NCBI RefSeq assembly: GCF_007035645.1
Contig: NZ_AP019632.1
Span: forward strand, 682,001 to 746,000
Direction of reading: 5' to 3'
DNA from: Enterobacter asburiae
GTDB lineage: Bacteria > Pseudomonadota > Gammaproteobacteria > Enterobacterales > Enterobacteriaceae
Length of the DNA stretch: 64,000 bases
The notes under the pieces are model-generated. The model saw only the letters and a program-made list of their open reading frames with translations. It ran no database searches and had not been told where the DNA came from. Below, piece by piece: positions 47,255 to 57,637 of the stretch (positions within the stretch are counted from its first letter, which is position 1; every line of letters starts with the position of its first letter). A program made the translations under genes and the position numbers.

Positions 47255-49246
47255 ATGTCCTCACGTAAAGAGCTTGCTAATGCTATTCGTGCGCTGAGCA
47301 TGGACGCAGTACAGAAAGCCAAATCCGGCCACCCAGGGGCTCCTATGGGTATGGCTGATATCGCCGAAGTCCTGTGGCGTGATTTCCTGAACCACAACCC
47401 GCAGAACCCGTCATGGGCTGACCGCGACCGCTTCGTGCTGTCCAACGGCCACGGCTCTATGCTGATCTATAGCCTGCTGCACCTCACCGGCTACGATCTG
47501 CCAATTGAAGAGCTGAAAAACTTCCGTCAGCTGCACTCTAAAACTCCAGGTCACCCGGAAGTGGGTTACACCGCTGGCGTAGAAACCACCACTGGCCCGC
47601 TGGGGCAGGGTATTGCTAACGCTGTGGGTATGGCGATTGCCGAGAAGACGCTGGCGGCGCAGTTCAACCGTCCTGGTCACGACATCGTAGACCACTTCAC
47701 CTACGCGTTCATGGGCGACGGCTGCATGATGGAAGGCATTTCTCACGAAGTGTGCTCCCTGGCAGGTACCCTGAAGCTGGGCAAACTGGTTGCGTTCTAT
47801 GACGACAACGGTATCTCCATCGACGGTCACGTTGAAGGCTGGTTCACCGACGACACCGCAGCACGTTTCGAAGCCTACGGCTGGCACGTAGTGCGTGGCG
47901 TTGATGGTCACGATGCTGACTCGATTAAACGTGCAGTGGAAGAAGCGCGCGCTGTGACGGACAAACCGTCCCTGCTGATGTGCAAAACCATCATCGGCTT
48001 CGGCTCCCCGAACAAAGCGGGTACTCACGACTCCCACGGCGCACCGCTGGGCGACGCGGAAATCGCACTGACCCGCGAAGCGCTGGGCTGGAAACACCCT
48101 GCATTCGAAATCCCGTCTGAGATCTACGCTCAGTGGGATGCAAAAGAAGTAGGCCAGGCGAAAGAAGCGGCCTGGAACGAGAAATTCGCTGCCTATGCGA
48201 AAGCGTTCCCGCAGGAAGCGGCTGAATTCACCCGTCGTATGAAAGGTGATATGCCGTCAGACTTCGACGCGAAAGCGAACGAATTCATCGCTAAGCTGCA
48301 GGCGAACCCGTCTAAAATCGCGAGCCGTAAAGCGTCTCAGAATGCGATTGAAGCGTTCGGCCCATGGCTTCCAGAATTCCTGGGCGGCTCCGCTGACCTG
48401 GCGCCATCTAACCTGACCCTGTGGTCTGGTTCTAAGCCAATCAACGAAGATACTGCCGGTAACTACATCCATTACGGTGTACGTGAATTCGGTATGACCG
48501 CGATTGCCAACGGTATTTCCCTGCACGGCGGTTTCCTGCCGTACACCTCTACCTTCCTGATGTTCGTTGAATATGCACGTAACGCCGTGCGTATGGCCGC
48601 GCTGATGAAACAGCGTCAGGTGATGGTCTACACCCACGACTCCATCGGTCTGGGCGAAGATGGTCCAACTCACCAGCCGGTAGAGCAGGTGGCTTCCCTG
48701 CGCGTGACGCCGAACATGAGCACATGGCGTCCATGTGACCAGGTGGAATCCGCGGTGGCGTGGAAATACGGCGTTGAGCGTCAGGACGGTCCAACCGCGC
48801 TGATCCTCTCCCGTCAGAACCTGGCACAGCAGGAGCGTACGCCTGAGCAGCTGGCGAACATCGCTCGCGGTGGTTACGTGCTGAAAGATTGCGCGGGCCA
48901 GCCAGAGCTGATCTTCATCGCCACCGGTTCTGAAGTTGAACTGGCGGTTGCAGCGTGGGAAAAACTGACTGCCGAAGGCGTGAAAGCGCGCGTGGTTTCC
49001 ATGCCGTCTACCGACGCGTTCGACAAGCAGGATGCCGCTTACCGTGAATCCGTGCTGCCTAAAGCGGTTTCTGCTCGCGTGGCAGTGGAAGCGGGCATCG
49101 CAGACTACTGGTTCAAATACGTGGGCCTGAACGGCGCTATCGTCGGTATGACCACCTTCGGTGAATCTGCTCCTGCAGAACAGCTGTTCGAAGAGTTCGG
49201 CTTCACCGTTGAGAACGTTGTCGCGAAAGCGAAAGAACTGCTGTAA
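47255..49246 (+). CDS. tktA: Transketolase A
   Basis: Transketolase moves two-carbon units between sugars in the pentose phosphate pathway using thiamine diphosphate. The 663-residue protein starts [20 protein letters not shown], holds the thiamine-binding segment [14 protein letters not shown], and has [13 protein letters not shown] in the C-terminal half. All three domains are present at full length. The upstream open frame is ignored, as homology begins at 47255. A repeat and terminator follow. Confidence 0.97.
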   Translation: MSSRKELANAIRALSMDAVQKAKSGHPGAPMGMADIAEVLWRDFLNHNPQNPSWADRDRFVLSNGHGSMLIYSLLHLTGYDLPIEELKNFRQLHSKTPGHPEVGYTAGVETTTGPLGQGIANAVGMAIAEKTLAAQFNRPGHDIVDHFTYAFMGDGCMMEGISHEVCSLAGTLKLGKLVAFYDDNGISIDGHVEGWFTDDTAARFEAYGWHVVRGVDGHDADSIKRAVEEARAVTDKPSLLMCKTIIGFGSPNKAGTHDSHGAPLGDAEIALTREALGWKHPAFEIPSEIYAQWDAKEVGQAKEAAWNEKFAAYAKAFPQEAAEFTRRMKGDMPSDFDAKANEFIAKLQANPSKIASRKASQNAIEAFGPWLPEFLGGSADLAPSNLTLWSGSKPINEDTAGNYIHYGVREFGMTAIANGISLHGGFLPYTSTFLMFVEYARNAVRMAALMKQRQVMVYTHDSIGLGEDGPTHQPVEQVASLRVTPNMSTWRPCDQVESAVAWKYGVERQDGPTALILSRQNLAQQERTPEQLANIARGGYVLKDCAGQPELIFIATGSEVELAVAAWEKLTAEGVKARVVSMPSTDAFDKQDAAYRESVLPKAVSARVAVEAGIADYWFKYVGLNGAIVGMTTFGESAPAEQLFEEFGFTVENVVAKAKELL

Positions 49247-49257
49247 TCGTTTGTACG

Positions 49258-49302
49258 GTGCGGGCTGATGCCCTCACCCGAGCCCTCTCCCACGGGAGAG
49301 GG
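49258..49302. repeat. REP-like CCCTCACCC element
   Basis: GTGCGGGCTGATGCCCTCAC continues with CCGAGCCCTCTCCCACGGGAGAGGG. The GCGG(C/G)CTGATG flank matches the copy at 24.4 kb and, inverted, those at 43.6 and 58.9 kb. Confidence 0.8.
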
Positions 49303-49313
49303 TGCATACACTA

Positions 49314-49345
49314 AAAAACGGTAACCTCTCGGTTACCGTTTTGCT
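49314..49345 (+). terminator. Terminator of tktA
   Basis: AAAACGGTAACC-TCTC-GGTTACCGTTTT is a perfect stem followed by a T-rich tail. Confidence 0.88.
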
Positions 49346-49372
49346 TTTACCTTGCCGCCATTATTCCACCTA

Positions 49373-49394
49373 AAATGTGACGCAAGTCATATAG
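49373..49394. promoter_or_regulatory. Candidate CRP site upstream of epd
   Basis: TGTGA-CGCAAG-TCATA (49376-49391) differs from the CRP consensus at one position. E. coli epd-pgk transcription is activated by CRP. Confidence 0.6.
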
Positions 49395-49450
49395 CTCGCT
49401 TATTCATCTGGACAGACATTCCTTTTATTCCCCGATTCGCTTATTCTTGC

Positions 49451-49462
49451 TGAAGCGTTTCA
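49451..49462. promoter_or_regulatory. Candidate Cra (FruR) site upstream of epd
   Basis: TGAAGCGTTTCA is a near-palindrome matching the Cra consensus TGAAWCGNTTMA except at one base. Cra represses glycolytic genes including epd and pgk in E. coli. Confidence 0.6.
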
Positions 49463-49586
49463 GTCGATTAAATGTTCGACAATTGACCAATCAATCGCAG
49501 TTTGTGACAGCAAGGATTCCCCTTCGGGCGTAGCTGGATTACTCTTTCAGCCACCTCAAACTCAGGGATTGCTTTGCAGGAGATCT

Positions 49587-50606
49587 ATGACCGTACGCGT
49601 AGCGATTAATGGCTTCGGTCGCATCGGACGTAACGTGGTTCGTGCTTTATATGAATCAGGACGTCGGGCGGAAATAACCGTGGTGGCAATCAATGAACTG
49701 GCGGATGCTACGGGCATGGCGCATTTGTTGAAATATGACACCAGCCACGGACGCTTTGCCTGGGACGTACGCCAGGAAAGAGATCGACTTTTTGTGGGTG
49801 ACGACGCTATTCGTGTGCTGCATGAGAACAGCATCTCCGGGCTACCCTGGCGTGAACTGGGTGTGGATGTGGTGCTTGACTGTACCGGCGTGTACGGCAA
49901 CCGCGAACATGGCGAAGCGCATCTGGCAGCAGGCGCGAAAAAAGTCCTGTTTTCTCATCCCGGCAGTAACGACCTCGACGCGACCGTCGTGTTTGGCGTC
50001 AACCAGCATGAGCTGCAGGCCGAACACCGCATTGTTTCCAACGCCTCCTGTACCACTAACTGCATTATTCCGGTCATCAAACTGTTAGACGATGCGTATG
50101 GCATTGAATCCGGCACCGTGACCACGATTCACTCCGCCATGCACGATCAGCAGGTTATCGACGCCTACCATCCGGATTTACGACGCACTCGCGCAGCGAG
50201 CCAGTCAATCATTCCGGTGGACACGAAACTGGCTGCAGGGATCACCCGAATTTTTCCGCAGTTTAATGACCGATTTGAAGCGATTGCCGTGCGTGTTCCG
50301 ACGATTAACGTCACCGCAATCGACCTTAGCGTGACGGTGAAAAAACCGGTAAAAGCCTGTGAAGTCAACCTGTTGCTGCAAAAAGCGGCACAGGGGGCAT
50401 TTCATGGTATAGTTGACTATACGGAATTACCGTTGGTCTCAGTAGATTTTAACCACGACCCGCACAGCGCCATCGTCGATGGCACGCAAACGAGAGTCAG
50501 TGGCGCACACCTTATCAAGACGCTGGTCTGGTGTGATAACGAATGGGGCTTTGCTAACCGAATGCTCGACACCACGTTAGCAATGGCCGCTCAAGGTTTC
50601 AGGTAA
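49587..50606 (+). CDS. epd: D-erythrose-4-phosphate dehydrogenase
   Basis: Epd oxidises erythrose 4-phosphate to 4-phosphoerythronate for pyridoxal phosphate synthesis. The 339-residue GAPDH-family protein has the NAD-binding start [20 protein letters not shown] and the catalytic cysteine in [11 protein letters not shown] start at 49587, after a GGAG site, not at the ATG six codons upstream. It is first in the epd-pgk-fbaA order. In E. coli K-12 several genes separate it from tktA; here they are neighbours. Confidence 0.96.
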   Translation: MTVRVAINGFGRIGRNVVRALYESGRRAEITVVAINELADATGMAHLLKYDTSHGRFAWDVRQERDRLFVGDDAIRVLHENSISGLPWRELGVDVVLDCTGVYGNREHGEAHLAAGAKKVLFSHPGSNDLDATVVFGVNQHELQAEHRIVSNASCTTNCIIPVIKLLDDAYGIESGTVTTIHSAMHDQQVIDAYHPDLRRTRAASQSIIPVDTKLAAGITRIFPQFNDRFEAIAVRVPTINVTAIDLSVTVKKPVKACEVNLLLQKAAQGAFHGIVDYTELPLVSVDFNHDPHSAIVDGTQTRVSGAHLIKTLVWCDNEWGFANRMLDTTLAMAAQGFR

Positions 50607-50655
50607 GACGCATTGTGCGTCTGCAAAACTTTAAGAATCAACGAGAGGATTCACC

Positions 50656-51819
50656 ATGTCTGTAATTAAGATGACCGATCTGGATCTGGCTGGTAAACGC
50701 GTTTTCATCCGTGCCGATCTGAACGTACCGGTTAAAGATGGCAAAGTGACCAGCGACGCGCGTATCCGTGCATCTCTGCCAACCATCGAACTGGCTCTGA
50801 AGCAGGGCGCGAAAGTGATGGTCACCTCCCACCTGGGTCGTCCAACTGAAGGCGAGTACAACGAAGAGTTCTCTCTGCTGCCAGTGGTTAATTACCTGAA
50901 AGACAAACTGTCCAATCCGGTTCGCCTGGTGAAAGATTACCTGGACGGCGTTGAAGTTGCAGCCGGTGAACTGGTTGTTCTGGAAAACGTTCGCTTTAAC
51001 AAAGGCGAAAAGAAAGACGACGAAACTCTGTCCAAAAAATACGCTGCACTGTGCGACGTGTTCGTGATGGATGCATTCGGTACGGCTCACCGTGCTCAGG
51101 CGTCAACCCACGGTATCGGTAAATTCGCAGACGTAGCGTGCGCCGGTCCTCTGCTGGCTGACGAACTGGAAGCGCTGGGTAAAGCACTGAAAGAACCTGC
51201 TCGTCCAATGGTGGCTATCGTTGGTGGTTCTAAAGTTTCTACCAAACTGACCGTTCTGGATTCCCTGTCTAAAATCGCTGACCAGCTGATCGTTGGCGGT
51301 GGTATCGCGAACACCTTCGTTGCCGCTCAGGGCCACAACGTGGGCAAATCCCTGTACGAAGCAGACCTGGTTGACGAAGCCAAACGCCTGCTGAGCACCT
51401 GCGATATCCCGGTTCCAACTGACGTTCGCGTTGCGACCGAGTTCTCCGAAACCGCAACCGCGACCCTGAAATCTGTAAACGACATCAAAGACGAAGAGCA
51501 GATTCTGGACCTGGGCGACGTTTCTGCACAGAAACTGGCTGAAATCCTCAAAAACGCAAAAACTATCCTGTGGAACGGTCCTGTTGGCGTGTTCGAATTC
51601 CCGAACTTCCGCAAAGGTACTGAAATCGTTGCTAACGCTATCGCAGACAGCGAAGCGTTCTCTATCGCAGGCGGTGGTGACACCCTGGCGGCAATCGACC
51701 TGTTCGGTATCGCTGACAAGATCTCCTACATCTCCACTGGTGGCGGCGCATTCCTCGAATTCGTGGAAGGCAAAGTACTGCCAGCAGTAGCAATGCTCGA
51801 AGAGCGCGCTAAGAAGTAA
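50656..51819 (+). CDS. pgk: Phosphoglycerate kinase
   Basis: Pgk interconverts 1,3-bisphosphoglycerate and 3-phosphoglycerate with ADP/ATP. The 387-residue protein has the family start [18 protein letters not shown], the ATP-side [19 protein letters not shown], and the C-terminal [13 protein letters not shown] plus [10 protein letters not shown]. It lies 49 bases after epd. Codon use is strongly biased, as expected for a highly expressed gene. Confidence 0.98.
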   Translation: MSVIKMTDLDLAGKRVFIRADLNVPVKDGKVTSDARIRASLPTIELALKQGAKVMVTSHLGRPTEGEYNEEFSLLPVVNYLKDKLSNPVRLVKDYLDGVEVAAGELVVLENVRFNKGEKKDDETLSKKYAALCDVFVMDAFGTAHRAQASTHGIGKFADVACAGPLLADELEALGKALKEPARPMVAIVGGSKVSTKLTVLDSLSKIADQLIVGGGIANTFVAAQGHNVGKSLYEADLVDEAKRLLSTCDIPVPTDVRVATEFSETATATLKSVNDIKDEEQILDLGDVSAQKLAEILKNAKTILWNGPVGVFEFPNFRKGTEIVANAIADSEAFSIAGGGDTLAAIDLFGIADKISYISTGGGAFLEFVEGKVLPAVAMLEERAKK

Positions 51820-51828
51820 GCCATTCAA

Positions 51829-51852
51829 GGGCAGGGAAACCTGCCCAATTTT
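51829..51852 (+). terminator. Hairpin in pgk-fbaA gap (partial terminator or processing site)
   Basis: GGGCAGG-GAAA-CCTGCCC is followed by AATTTTC. The short T-run suggests partial termination or an mRNA-stability element between pgk and fbaA. Confidence 0.5.
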
Positions 51853-51911
51853 CAGCGCGCTTTTAAGAGCTCGCACCTTTTCTAACGGCCGAAGATACAG
51901 GACTAAGCAAC

Positions 51912-52991
51912 ATGTCTAAAATTTTTGATTTCGTAAAACCTGGCGTTATCACTGGTGATGACGTACAGAAAGTGTTCCAGGTAGCTAAAGAAAACAACTT
52001 CGCTCTGCCAGCAGTTAACTGCGTGGGTACCGACTCCATCAACGCCGTACTGGAAACTGCTGCTAAAGTTAAAGCGCCAGTTATCGTTCAGTTCTCTAAC
52101 GGCGGCGCTGCGTTCATCGCAGGTAAAGGCGTGAAAACTGACATTCCTCAGGGTGCTGCAATCCTGGGCGCTATCTCTGGTGCGCACCACGTACACCAGA
52201 TGGCTGAGCACTACGGTGTTCCAGTTATCCTGCACACTGACCACTGCGCGAAGAAACTGCTGCCGTGGATCGACGGTCTGCTGGACGCGGGTGAAAAACA
52301 CTTCGCGGCTACCGGTAAGCCACTGTTCTCTTCTCACATGATCGACCTGTCTGAAGAGTCACTGCACGAAAACATCGAAATCTGCTCCAAATATCTGGCG
52401 CGCATGGCCAAAATGGGCATGACTCTGGAAATCGAACTGGGTTGCACCGGTGGTGAAGAAGACGGCGTGGACAACAGCCACATGGACGCTTCTGCACTGT
52501 ACACCCAGCCAGAAGACGTTGATTACGCTTACACCGAGCTGAGCAAAATCAGCCCACGCTTCACCATCGCAGCGTCCTTCGGTAACGTACACGGCGTTTA
52601 CAAACCAGGTAACGTGGTTCTGACCCCGACCATCCTGCGTGATTCTCAGGAATATGTTTCCAAGAAACACAACCTGCCGCACAACAGCCTGAACTTCGTC
52701 TTCCACGGCGGTTCCGGTTCTTCTGCTCAGGAAATCAAAGACTCCGTAAGCTACGGCGTAGTGAAAATGAACATCGATACCGACACCCAGTGGGCAACAT
52801 GGGACGGTATCCTGCAGTACTACAAAACCAACGAAGCTTACCTGCAGGGTCAGCTGGGCAACCCGAAAGGCGAAGACCAGCCGAACAAGAAATACTACGA
52901 TCCACGCGTATGGCTGCGCGCTGCCCAGACTTCAATGATTACTCGTCTGGAGCAGGCATTCAAAGAACTGAACGCGGTAGACGTTCTGTAA
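51912..52991 (+). CDS. fbaA: Fructose-bisphosphate aldolase, class II
   Basis: FbaA splits fructose 1,6-bisphosphate using zinc. The 359-residue protein has zinc-binding histidines in ILHTDHCAKKLLPW and VFHGGSGSSAQEI, the acidic LEIELGCTGGEEDGVDN and NMNIDTDTQWATW-type C-terminal active site. Strong codon bias fits high expression. A strong terminator follows, ending the epd-pgk-fbaA unit. Confidence 0.98.
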   Translation: MSKIFDFVKPGVITGDDVQKVFQVAKENNFALPAVNCVGTDSINAVLETAAKVKAPVIVQFSNGGAAFIAGKGVKTDIPQGAAILGAISGAHHVHQMAEHYGVPVILHTDHCAKKLLPWIDGLLDAGEKHFAATGKPLFSSHMIDLSEESLHENIEICSKYLARMAKMGMTLEIELGCTGGEEDGVDNSHMDASALYTQPEDVDYAYTELSKISPRFTIAASFGNVHGVYKPGNVVLTPTILRDSQEYVSKKHNLPHNSLNFVFHGGSGSSAQEIKDSVSYGVVKMNIDTDTQWATWDGILQYYKTNEAYLQGQLGNPKGEDQPNKKYYDPRVWLRAAQTSMITRLEQAFKELNAVDVL

Positions 52992-53013
52992 TTTGAGCTG
53001 CTAACAGCATCAG

Positions 53014-53040
53014 AAGGCCCGCAAATGCGGGCCTTTTTTT
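53014..53040 (+). terminator. Terminator of fbaA
   Basis: AAGGCCCGC-AAAT-GCGGGCCTT followed by seven T residues. Confidence 0.92.
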
Positions 53041-53177
53041 ATGCTTTTTCAATACCCTGCCAGGCCGGTTTTTGTGATCTGTTTGGCAATACTTGCGCTT
53101 TTTGTTTACCCTTTACGGACCTGCCTGTCTCCATGGGGGATGGATTTTGTGTTTTGGTTTAACAAAAGGAAGAATAA

Positions 53178-54032
53178 ATGGAACAACTCGATGTTGTAGA
53201 CAGCATCAATAACGCCGGTAACTGGCTGGTGCGCAACCAGGCGCTGCTGCTGAGCTATGCCGTGAACATCGTCGCGGCAATTGCCATTATCATCGTCGGG
53301 ATGATCGTGGCGCGCATTGTATCGAACACGGTTAACCGCGTAATGCTGGCCCGTAACATTGACGCCACGGTGGCTGACTTCCTCTCCGCTTTGGTGCGCT
53401 ACGGCATTATCGCCTTTACGCTGATTGCGGCGCTGGGCCGTGTGGGCGTGCAGACCGCTTCCGTCATTGCCGTTCTCGGTGCCGCCGGTCTGGCCATTGG
53501 TCTGGCGCTGCAGGGCTCGCTGTCAAACCTGGCGGCTGGCGTTCTGCTGGTCACCTTCCGTCCGTTCCGCTCCGGCGAATACGTTGACCTTGGCGGCATT
53601 GCCGGAACCGTGCTACAGGTGCAGATTTTCTCAACGACCATGCGTACCGTCGATGGCCGCATCGTGGTCGTGCCGAACGGGAAAATCATCGCGGGCAACA
53701 TCATTAACTTCTCCCGTGAACCGGTGCGTCGTAACGAACTGATTATCAGCGTGGCGTACGACTCCGACATCGATCAGGTGAAGTCGCTGATTAGCAACAT
53801 CATTGCTTCAGACGATCGCATTCTGAAAGACAAAGAGCAGACGGTTCGCCTGAACGAGCTGGGCGCTTCCTCCATTAACTTCGTGGTGCGTATCTGGAGC
53901 AAAAGCAGCGATCTGCAAAACGTGTACTGGGACGTGCTGGAACGCATTAAGCGCGACTTTGATGCCAACGGCATCAGCTTCCCGTACCCTCAGATGGACG
54001 TAAACGTCAAAAAAGTCAAAGAAGCCGAATAA
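53178..54032 (+). CDS. mscS: Small-conductance mechanosensitive channel
   Basis: MscS opens under membrane tension to release solutes after osmotic downshock. The 284-residue protein has three N-terminal membrane helices; the pore helix is the glycine/alanine-rich [20 protein letters not shown]. The cytoplasmic beta and alpha/beta domains include [19 protein letters not shown] and [18 protein letters not shown]. It is a single gene, ending in a REP-type hairpin. Confidence 0.97.
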   Translation: MEQLDVVDSINNAGNWLVRNQALLLSYAVNIVAAIAIIIVGMIVARIVSNTVNRVMLARNIDATVADFLSALVRYGIIAFTLIAALGRVGVQTASVIAVLGAAGLAIGLALQGSLSNLAAGVLLVTFRPFRSGEYVDLGGIAGTVLQVQIFSTTMRTVDGRIVVVPNGKIIAGNIINFSREPVRRNELIISVAYDSDIDQVKSLISNIIASDDRILKDKEQTVRLNELGASSINFVVRIWSKSSDLQNVYWDVLERIKRDFDANGISFPYPQMDVNVKKVKEAE

Positions 54033-54040
54033 CTTCTCGC

Positions 54041-54070
54041 AGGCCCGGTAGGCGCTAGCGCCACCGGGCT
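54041..54070. repeat. Single REP element after mscS
   Basis: GGCCCGGTAGGCGCTAGCGC followed by CACCGGGC forms a REP hairpin, then TTTATTTTTAT. It probably also ends mscS transcription. Confidence 0.8.
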
Positions 54071-54175
54071 TTATTTTTATAAGTGCTGCTAATCCCCAAT
54101 TAATATTATCAATTTCCTCTAATGTAATTCGCGCAGTATAGTCTCCTTCCAGAACAACACTGTGAGAATTTAGTC

Positions 54176-54811
54176 ATGTTATCTTATTACTTTCAAGGGC
54201 TTGCCTTAGGTGCGGCCATGATCCTTCCCCTTGGCCCGCAAAATGCGTTTGTGATGAACCAGGGCATTCGCCGCCAGTATCATCTGATGATTGCCCTGCT
54301 GTGCGCGGTAAGCGATTTACTGCTGATCTGTGCCGGGATTTTTGGCGGCAGCGCATTGCTCATGCAGTCTCCCTGGCTGCTGGCGCTGGTCACCTGGGGC
54401 GGCGTGGCGTTTCTGCTCTGGTACGGTTTTGGTGCCCTGAAAACGGCGATGAGCAGCAACCTCGAACTGGCGAGCGCGGAAGTCATGAAGCAGGGCCGCT
54501 GGAAGATTATCGTCACCATGCTGGCGGTCACCTGGCTTAATCCGCATGTTTATCTGGACACCTTCGTGGTGCTGGGCAGCCTGGGCGGGCAGCTGGACGT
54601 TGAGCCGAAACGCTGGTTTGCGCTGGGTACGGTTAGCGCCTCTTTCCTCTGGTTCTTTGGCCTCGCCATTCTGGCTGCATGGCTGGCTCCTCGTCTGCGT
54701 ACGGCCAAAGCCCAGCGCATCATTAATACGCTGGTGGGGCTGGTGATGTGGTTTATTGCTTTTCAGCTGGCAAAAGAGGGGATTCATCACGTACAGGAAT
54801 TGTTCAACTAA
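54176..54811 (+). CDS. argO: Arginine exporter
   Basis: ArgO, a LysE-family protein, exports arginine and the toxic analogue canavanine. The 211-residue protein has five to six hydrophobic helices and the family motif [18 protein letters not shown] near the N-terminus, with [15 protein letters not shown] in the middle. In E. coli it is activated by ArgP, whose gene lies 1 kb downstream here. Confidence 0.95.
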   Translation: MLSYYFQGLALGAAMILPLGPQNAFVMNQGIRRQYHLMIALLCAVSDLLLICAGIFGGSALLMQSPWLLALVTWGGVAFLLWYGFGALKTAMSSNLELASAEVMKQGRWKIIVTMLAVTWLNPHVYLDTFVVLGSLGGQLDVEPKRWFALGTVSASFLWFFGLAILAAWLAPRLRTAKAQRIINTLVGLVMWFIAFQLAKEGIHHVQELFN

Positions 54812-54902
54812 TCCTTGTCTTATGGACAACTGAACAAGACCCGCTAAGCTTGCTGGCATGCGCCCTGTTAATGGGCACTCTTCGCAACATGGAGGAATAA
54901 CA

Positions 54903-55643
54903 GTGAAGTTTAAGGTGATGGCCCTGGCGGCATTAGTAAGTTTTGGTGCGGTGTCGGTGCAGGCAAGTGAACTGCCGGATGGCCCGCACATCGTCACTTC
55001 AGGCACCGCAAGCGTGGACGCGGTACCCGATGTCGCAACGCTGGCAATTGAAGTCAATGTGTCTGCGAAAGATGCGGCATCTGCCAAGAAGCAGGCTGAC
55101 GATCGTGTTGCGCAATACCTCTCTTTCCTCGAGCAGAACGGTGTCGGTAAAAAAGATATCAACTCCGCGAACCTGCGTACTCAACCCGATTACGACTACC
55201 AGAATGGTAAAAGCATCCTGAAAGGCTACCGTGCCGTGCGTACCGTCGAAGTGACCGTGCGTCAGCTGGATAAGCTTAACTCGCTGCTGGATGGCGCGCT
55301 GAAGGCGGGTCTGAACGAAATTCGTTCCGTGTCGCTGGGCGTTGCGCAACCGGAGAAATACAAAGACGAAGCGCGTAAAGCGGCGATTGATGACGCTATT
55401 CACCAGGCGGAACAGCTGGCTTCTGGCTTTAAGAGCAAGCTCGGCCCGGTTTACAGCGTGCGTTACCACGTCTCTAACTACCAGCCAAGCCCGATGGTAC
55501 GGATGATGAAGGCCGATGCGGCGCCTGTATCCGCTCAGGAAACTTACGAGCAGCCAACCATCCAGTTTGACGATCAGGTGGATGTGGTGTTCCAGCTGGA
55601 GCCAACTCAAACTCAGCAAACTGAGGCGGCTAAGGCGCAGTAA
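54903..55643 (+). CDS. yggE: YggE, SIMPL-domain periplasmic protein
   Basis: The 246-residue protein starts at a GTG after an AGGAGGA-like site. It has a signal peptide (MKFKVMALAALVSFGAVSVQ) followed by a SIMPL/DUF541 domain, with HIVTSGTASVDAVPDVATL, NLRTQPDYDYQNGKSILKGY and YSVRYHVSNYQPSPM. E. coli YggE has been linked to oxidative stress tolerance; the mechanism is unknown. Upstream in-frame codons lack similarity. A REP-like repeat separates it from convergent argP. Confidence 0.93.
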   Translation: MKFKVMALAALVSFGAVSVQASELPDGPHIVTSGTASVDAVPDVATLAIEVNVSAKDAASAKKQADDRVAQYLSFLEQNGVGKKDINSANLRTQPDYDYQNGKSILKGYRAVRTVEVTVRQLDKLNSLLDGALKAGLNEIRSVSLGVAQPEKYKDEARKAAIDDAIHQAEQLASGFKSKLGPVYSVRYHVSNYQPSPMVRMMKADAAPVSAQETYEQPTIQFDDQVDVVFQLEPTQTQQTEAAKAQ

Positions 55644-55647
55644 TTTG

Positions 55648-55680
55648 CCCTCACCCTAACCCTCTCCCGCAGGGAGAGGG
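55648..55680. repeat. REP-like CCCTCACCC element
   Basis: CCCTCACCCTAACCCTCTCC then CGCAGGGAGAGGG lies between the convergent yggE and argP. Confidence 0.8.
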
Positions 55681-55691
55681 AATTCAATCGA

Positions 55692-56585
55692 TTAATCCTG
55701 TCTCAACACCTTGTGCCCGTAGGCCAGCAGCGCGTCGGTGACGTTGCGCATCATGCGGCTTTCTGGCGCAAACCGGTGCCAGAAGAGCATCCGGCGCTGA
55801 TATAGCCCCGGCGTGAGGTCAATCAGCTCACCGCTTTTCAACTCTTTCTCAATCTGCAGATGCGGGATCATGCAGCAGGTGGTGCCCTGACGCGCAAGCT
55901 GCACAAAGGCTTCAGACGAGTTGACGATATGGCACGGCACGCTGCCCGGCGGCAGATCGAAGTTTTGCTGCAGGAACGCCTGATGCATATCGTCCAGATG
56001 GTCGAACGCCACGGCAGGGGCTTTCAGCAGCGCGGCGCGGGTGACGCCGTTCGGGAAGTAGCGCTCGGCAAAGGCTTTTGAACCCACAAACAGGTAGTCC
56101 AGCGCGCCCAGCTGATCGACAAGACAGCTTGGCAGCGCCTGAGGCTGAATACTGACTGCCCCAACCACTTCACCGCGACGCAGGCGCTCCTGGGTACGGG
56201 TTTCATCTTCAACCTGTAAATTCAGACGGATAGGGGAATCCGCTAATACCGGCGCAAGGGCCGGCAGCAGCCAGGTTGCCAGGCTGTCGGCGTTAACCGC
56301 CAGAGAGAGCAGCAGCGGCGTAGAGCCCGTTTGTTCGTCACCCAGCCACTCGTCTTCCAGCAGTTCAACCTGGCGCAGCAGGGCGAGAAGCTTTTGCCCT
56401 TGCTCGGTTGGACGTGGCGGCACGGTACGCACCAGCAGCGGCTGGCCGAACATGTTTTCAAGCTGTTTGATACGCTGTGATACGGCGGACTGGGTGATGC
56501 AAAGCTTTTGCGCCGCGCGCTCAAAACCGCGTTCACGAATAACTGCATCAAGTGCCTGTAGTGTTCTGTAGTCCGGACGTTTCAT
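55692..56585 (-). CDS. argP: LysR-type regulator ArgP
   Basis: ArgP (IciA) activates argO in response to arginine and lysine, along with several amino acid genes. The 297-residue protein has an N-terminal winged helix ([20 protein letters not shown]) and a LysR substrate-binding domain. The start [20 protein letters not shown] matches the family. It diverges from rpiA, as in E. coli, and lies near its target argO. Confidence 0.96.
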   Translation of the reverse strand: MKRPDYRTLQALDAVIRERGFERAAQKLCITQSAVSQRIKQLENMFGQPLLVRTVPPRPTEQGQKLLALLRQVELLEDEWLGDEQTGSTPLLLSLAVNADSLATWLLPALAPVLADSPIRLNLQVEDETRTQERLRRGEVVGAVSIQPQALPSCLVDQLGALDYLFVGSKAFAERYFPNGVTRAALLKAPAVAFDHLDDMHQAFLQQNFDLPPGSVPCHIVNSSEAFVQLARQGTTCCMIPHLQIEKELKSGELIDLTPGLYQRRMLFWHRFAPESRMMRNVTDALLAYGHKVLRQD

Positions 56586-56712
56586 TGCTCTGGCTGGCTC
56601 CTTAATTTTGCTTATTCTGCACTATGACACAATTTTCCCTTCGTGGCAGACGAATTCCATTCGACGTGTTCTATAATGCGCCCTGAGTTTTCACACCACA
56701 GGCAAAACGATC

Positions 56713-57372
56713 ATGACGCAGGATGAACTGAAAAAAGCAGTAGGATGGGCCGCTCTCCAGTACGTGCAGCCGGGTACCATTGTTGGTGTCGGTACGGGAT
56801 CAACCGCGGCACACTTTATCGATGCGCTGGGCACGATGAAGGGGCAAATCGAGGGCGCGGTTTCCAGCTCTGATGCTTCCACGGAAAAGCTGAAAAGCCT
56901 CGGCATCACCGTTTTCGATCTCAACGAAGTGGATCGTCTGGGGATTTACGTTGATGGTGCGGATGAAATCAACGGCCACATGCAGATGATCAAAGGCGGC
57001 GGCGCGGCGCTGACGCGCGAGAAGATCATCGCCTCCGTTGCGGACAAGTTCATCTGCATCGCGGATGCCTCCAAGCAGGTCGACATTCTGGGTAATTTCC
57101 CACTGCCGGTCGAAGTGATCCCAATGGCGCGTAGCGCGGTTGCCCGTCAGCTGGTGAAGCTGGGCGGTCGTCCGGAATACCGTCAGGGCGTAGTCACCGA
57201 TAACGGTAACGTGATCCTCGACGTTCACGGTCTGGAAATTCTTGACGCGATTGCGCTGGAAAACGCCATCAACGCTATCCCAGGCGTAGTGACCGTAGGG
57301 CTATTCGCCAACCGTGGCGCGGATGTGGCGCTGATCGGCACCGCTGACGGCGTGAAAACCATCGTAAAATGA
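56713..57372 (+). CDS. rpiA: Ribose-5-phosphate isomerase A
   Basis: RpiA interconverts ribose 5-phosphate and ribulose 5-phosphate. The 219-residue protein has [16 protein letters not shown], the active-site [20 protein letters not shown] and the C-terminal [14 protein letters not shown]. It forms the pentose phosphate set with tktA. It diverges from argP and has its own GC-rich terminator. Confidence 0.97.
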   Translation: MTQDELKKAVGWAALQYVQPGTIVGVGTGSTAAHFIDALGTMKGQIEGAVSSSDASTEKLKSLGITVFDLNEVDRLGIYVDGADEINGHMQMIKGGGAALTREKIIASVADKFICIADASKQVDILGNFPLPVEVIPMARSAVARQLVKLGGRPEYRQGVVTDNGNVILDVHGLEILDAIALENAINAIPGVVTVGLFANRGADVALIGTADGVKTIVK

Positions 57373-57377
57373 TCTGA

Positions 57378-57410
57378 CGGGGGGAGTCCTCCCCCCGCTA
57401 AAAAATTTTT
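57378..57410 (+). terminator. Terminator of rpiA
   Basis: CGGGGGGA-GTCC-TCCCCCCG stem, then CTAAAAAATTTTTG. Confidence 0.8.
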
Positions 57411-57536
57411 GAAAAGCTAAATTCGGTGACTTGTGTCACGTTTTTACGCCTCATTTGCCGATCCTGCCGCGTTTGTAAATTTCCATAGCATTTTCCTCTG
57501 ACATTTTGCTCTGTATGACTTTTCTTCAGAGTGCCG

Positions 57537-57552
57537 ACGCAAACGTTCATAT
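57537..57552. promoter_or_regulatory. Possible PurR-like half operator upstream of serA
   Basis: ACGCAAACGTTCATAT matches the first 11 bases of the PurR palindrome ACGCAAACGTTTGCGT and lies about 90 bp before the serA start. The second half is degenerate. It may be chance. Confidence 0.25.
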
Positions 57553-57637
57553 TGCTGCAATAGTTTTTTTTGATATGTTGGCTACAGCGGATTCATATCC
57601 AGCACAACATCAGTTCAGACAAAACAGGGTCGGGTAA

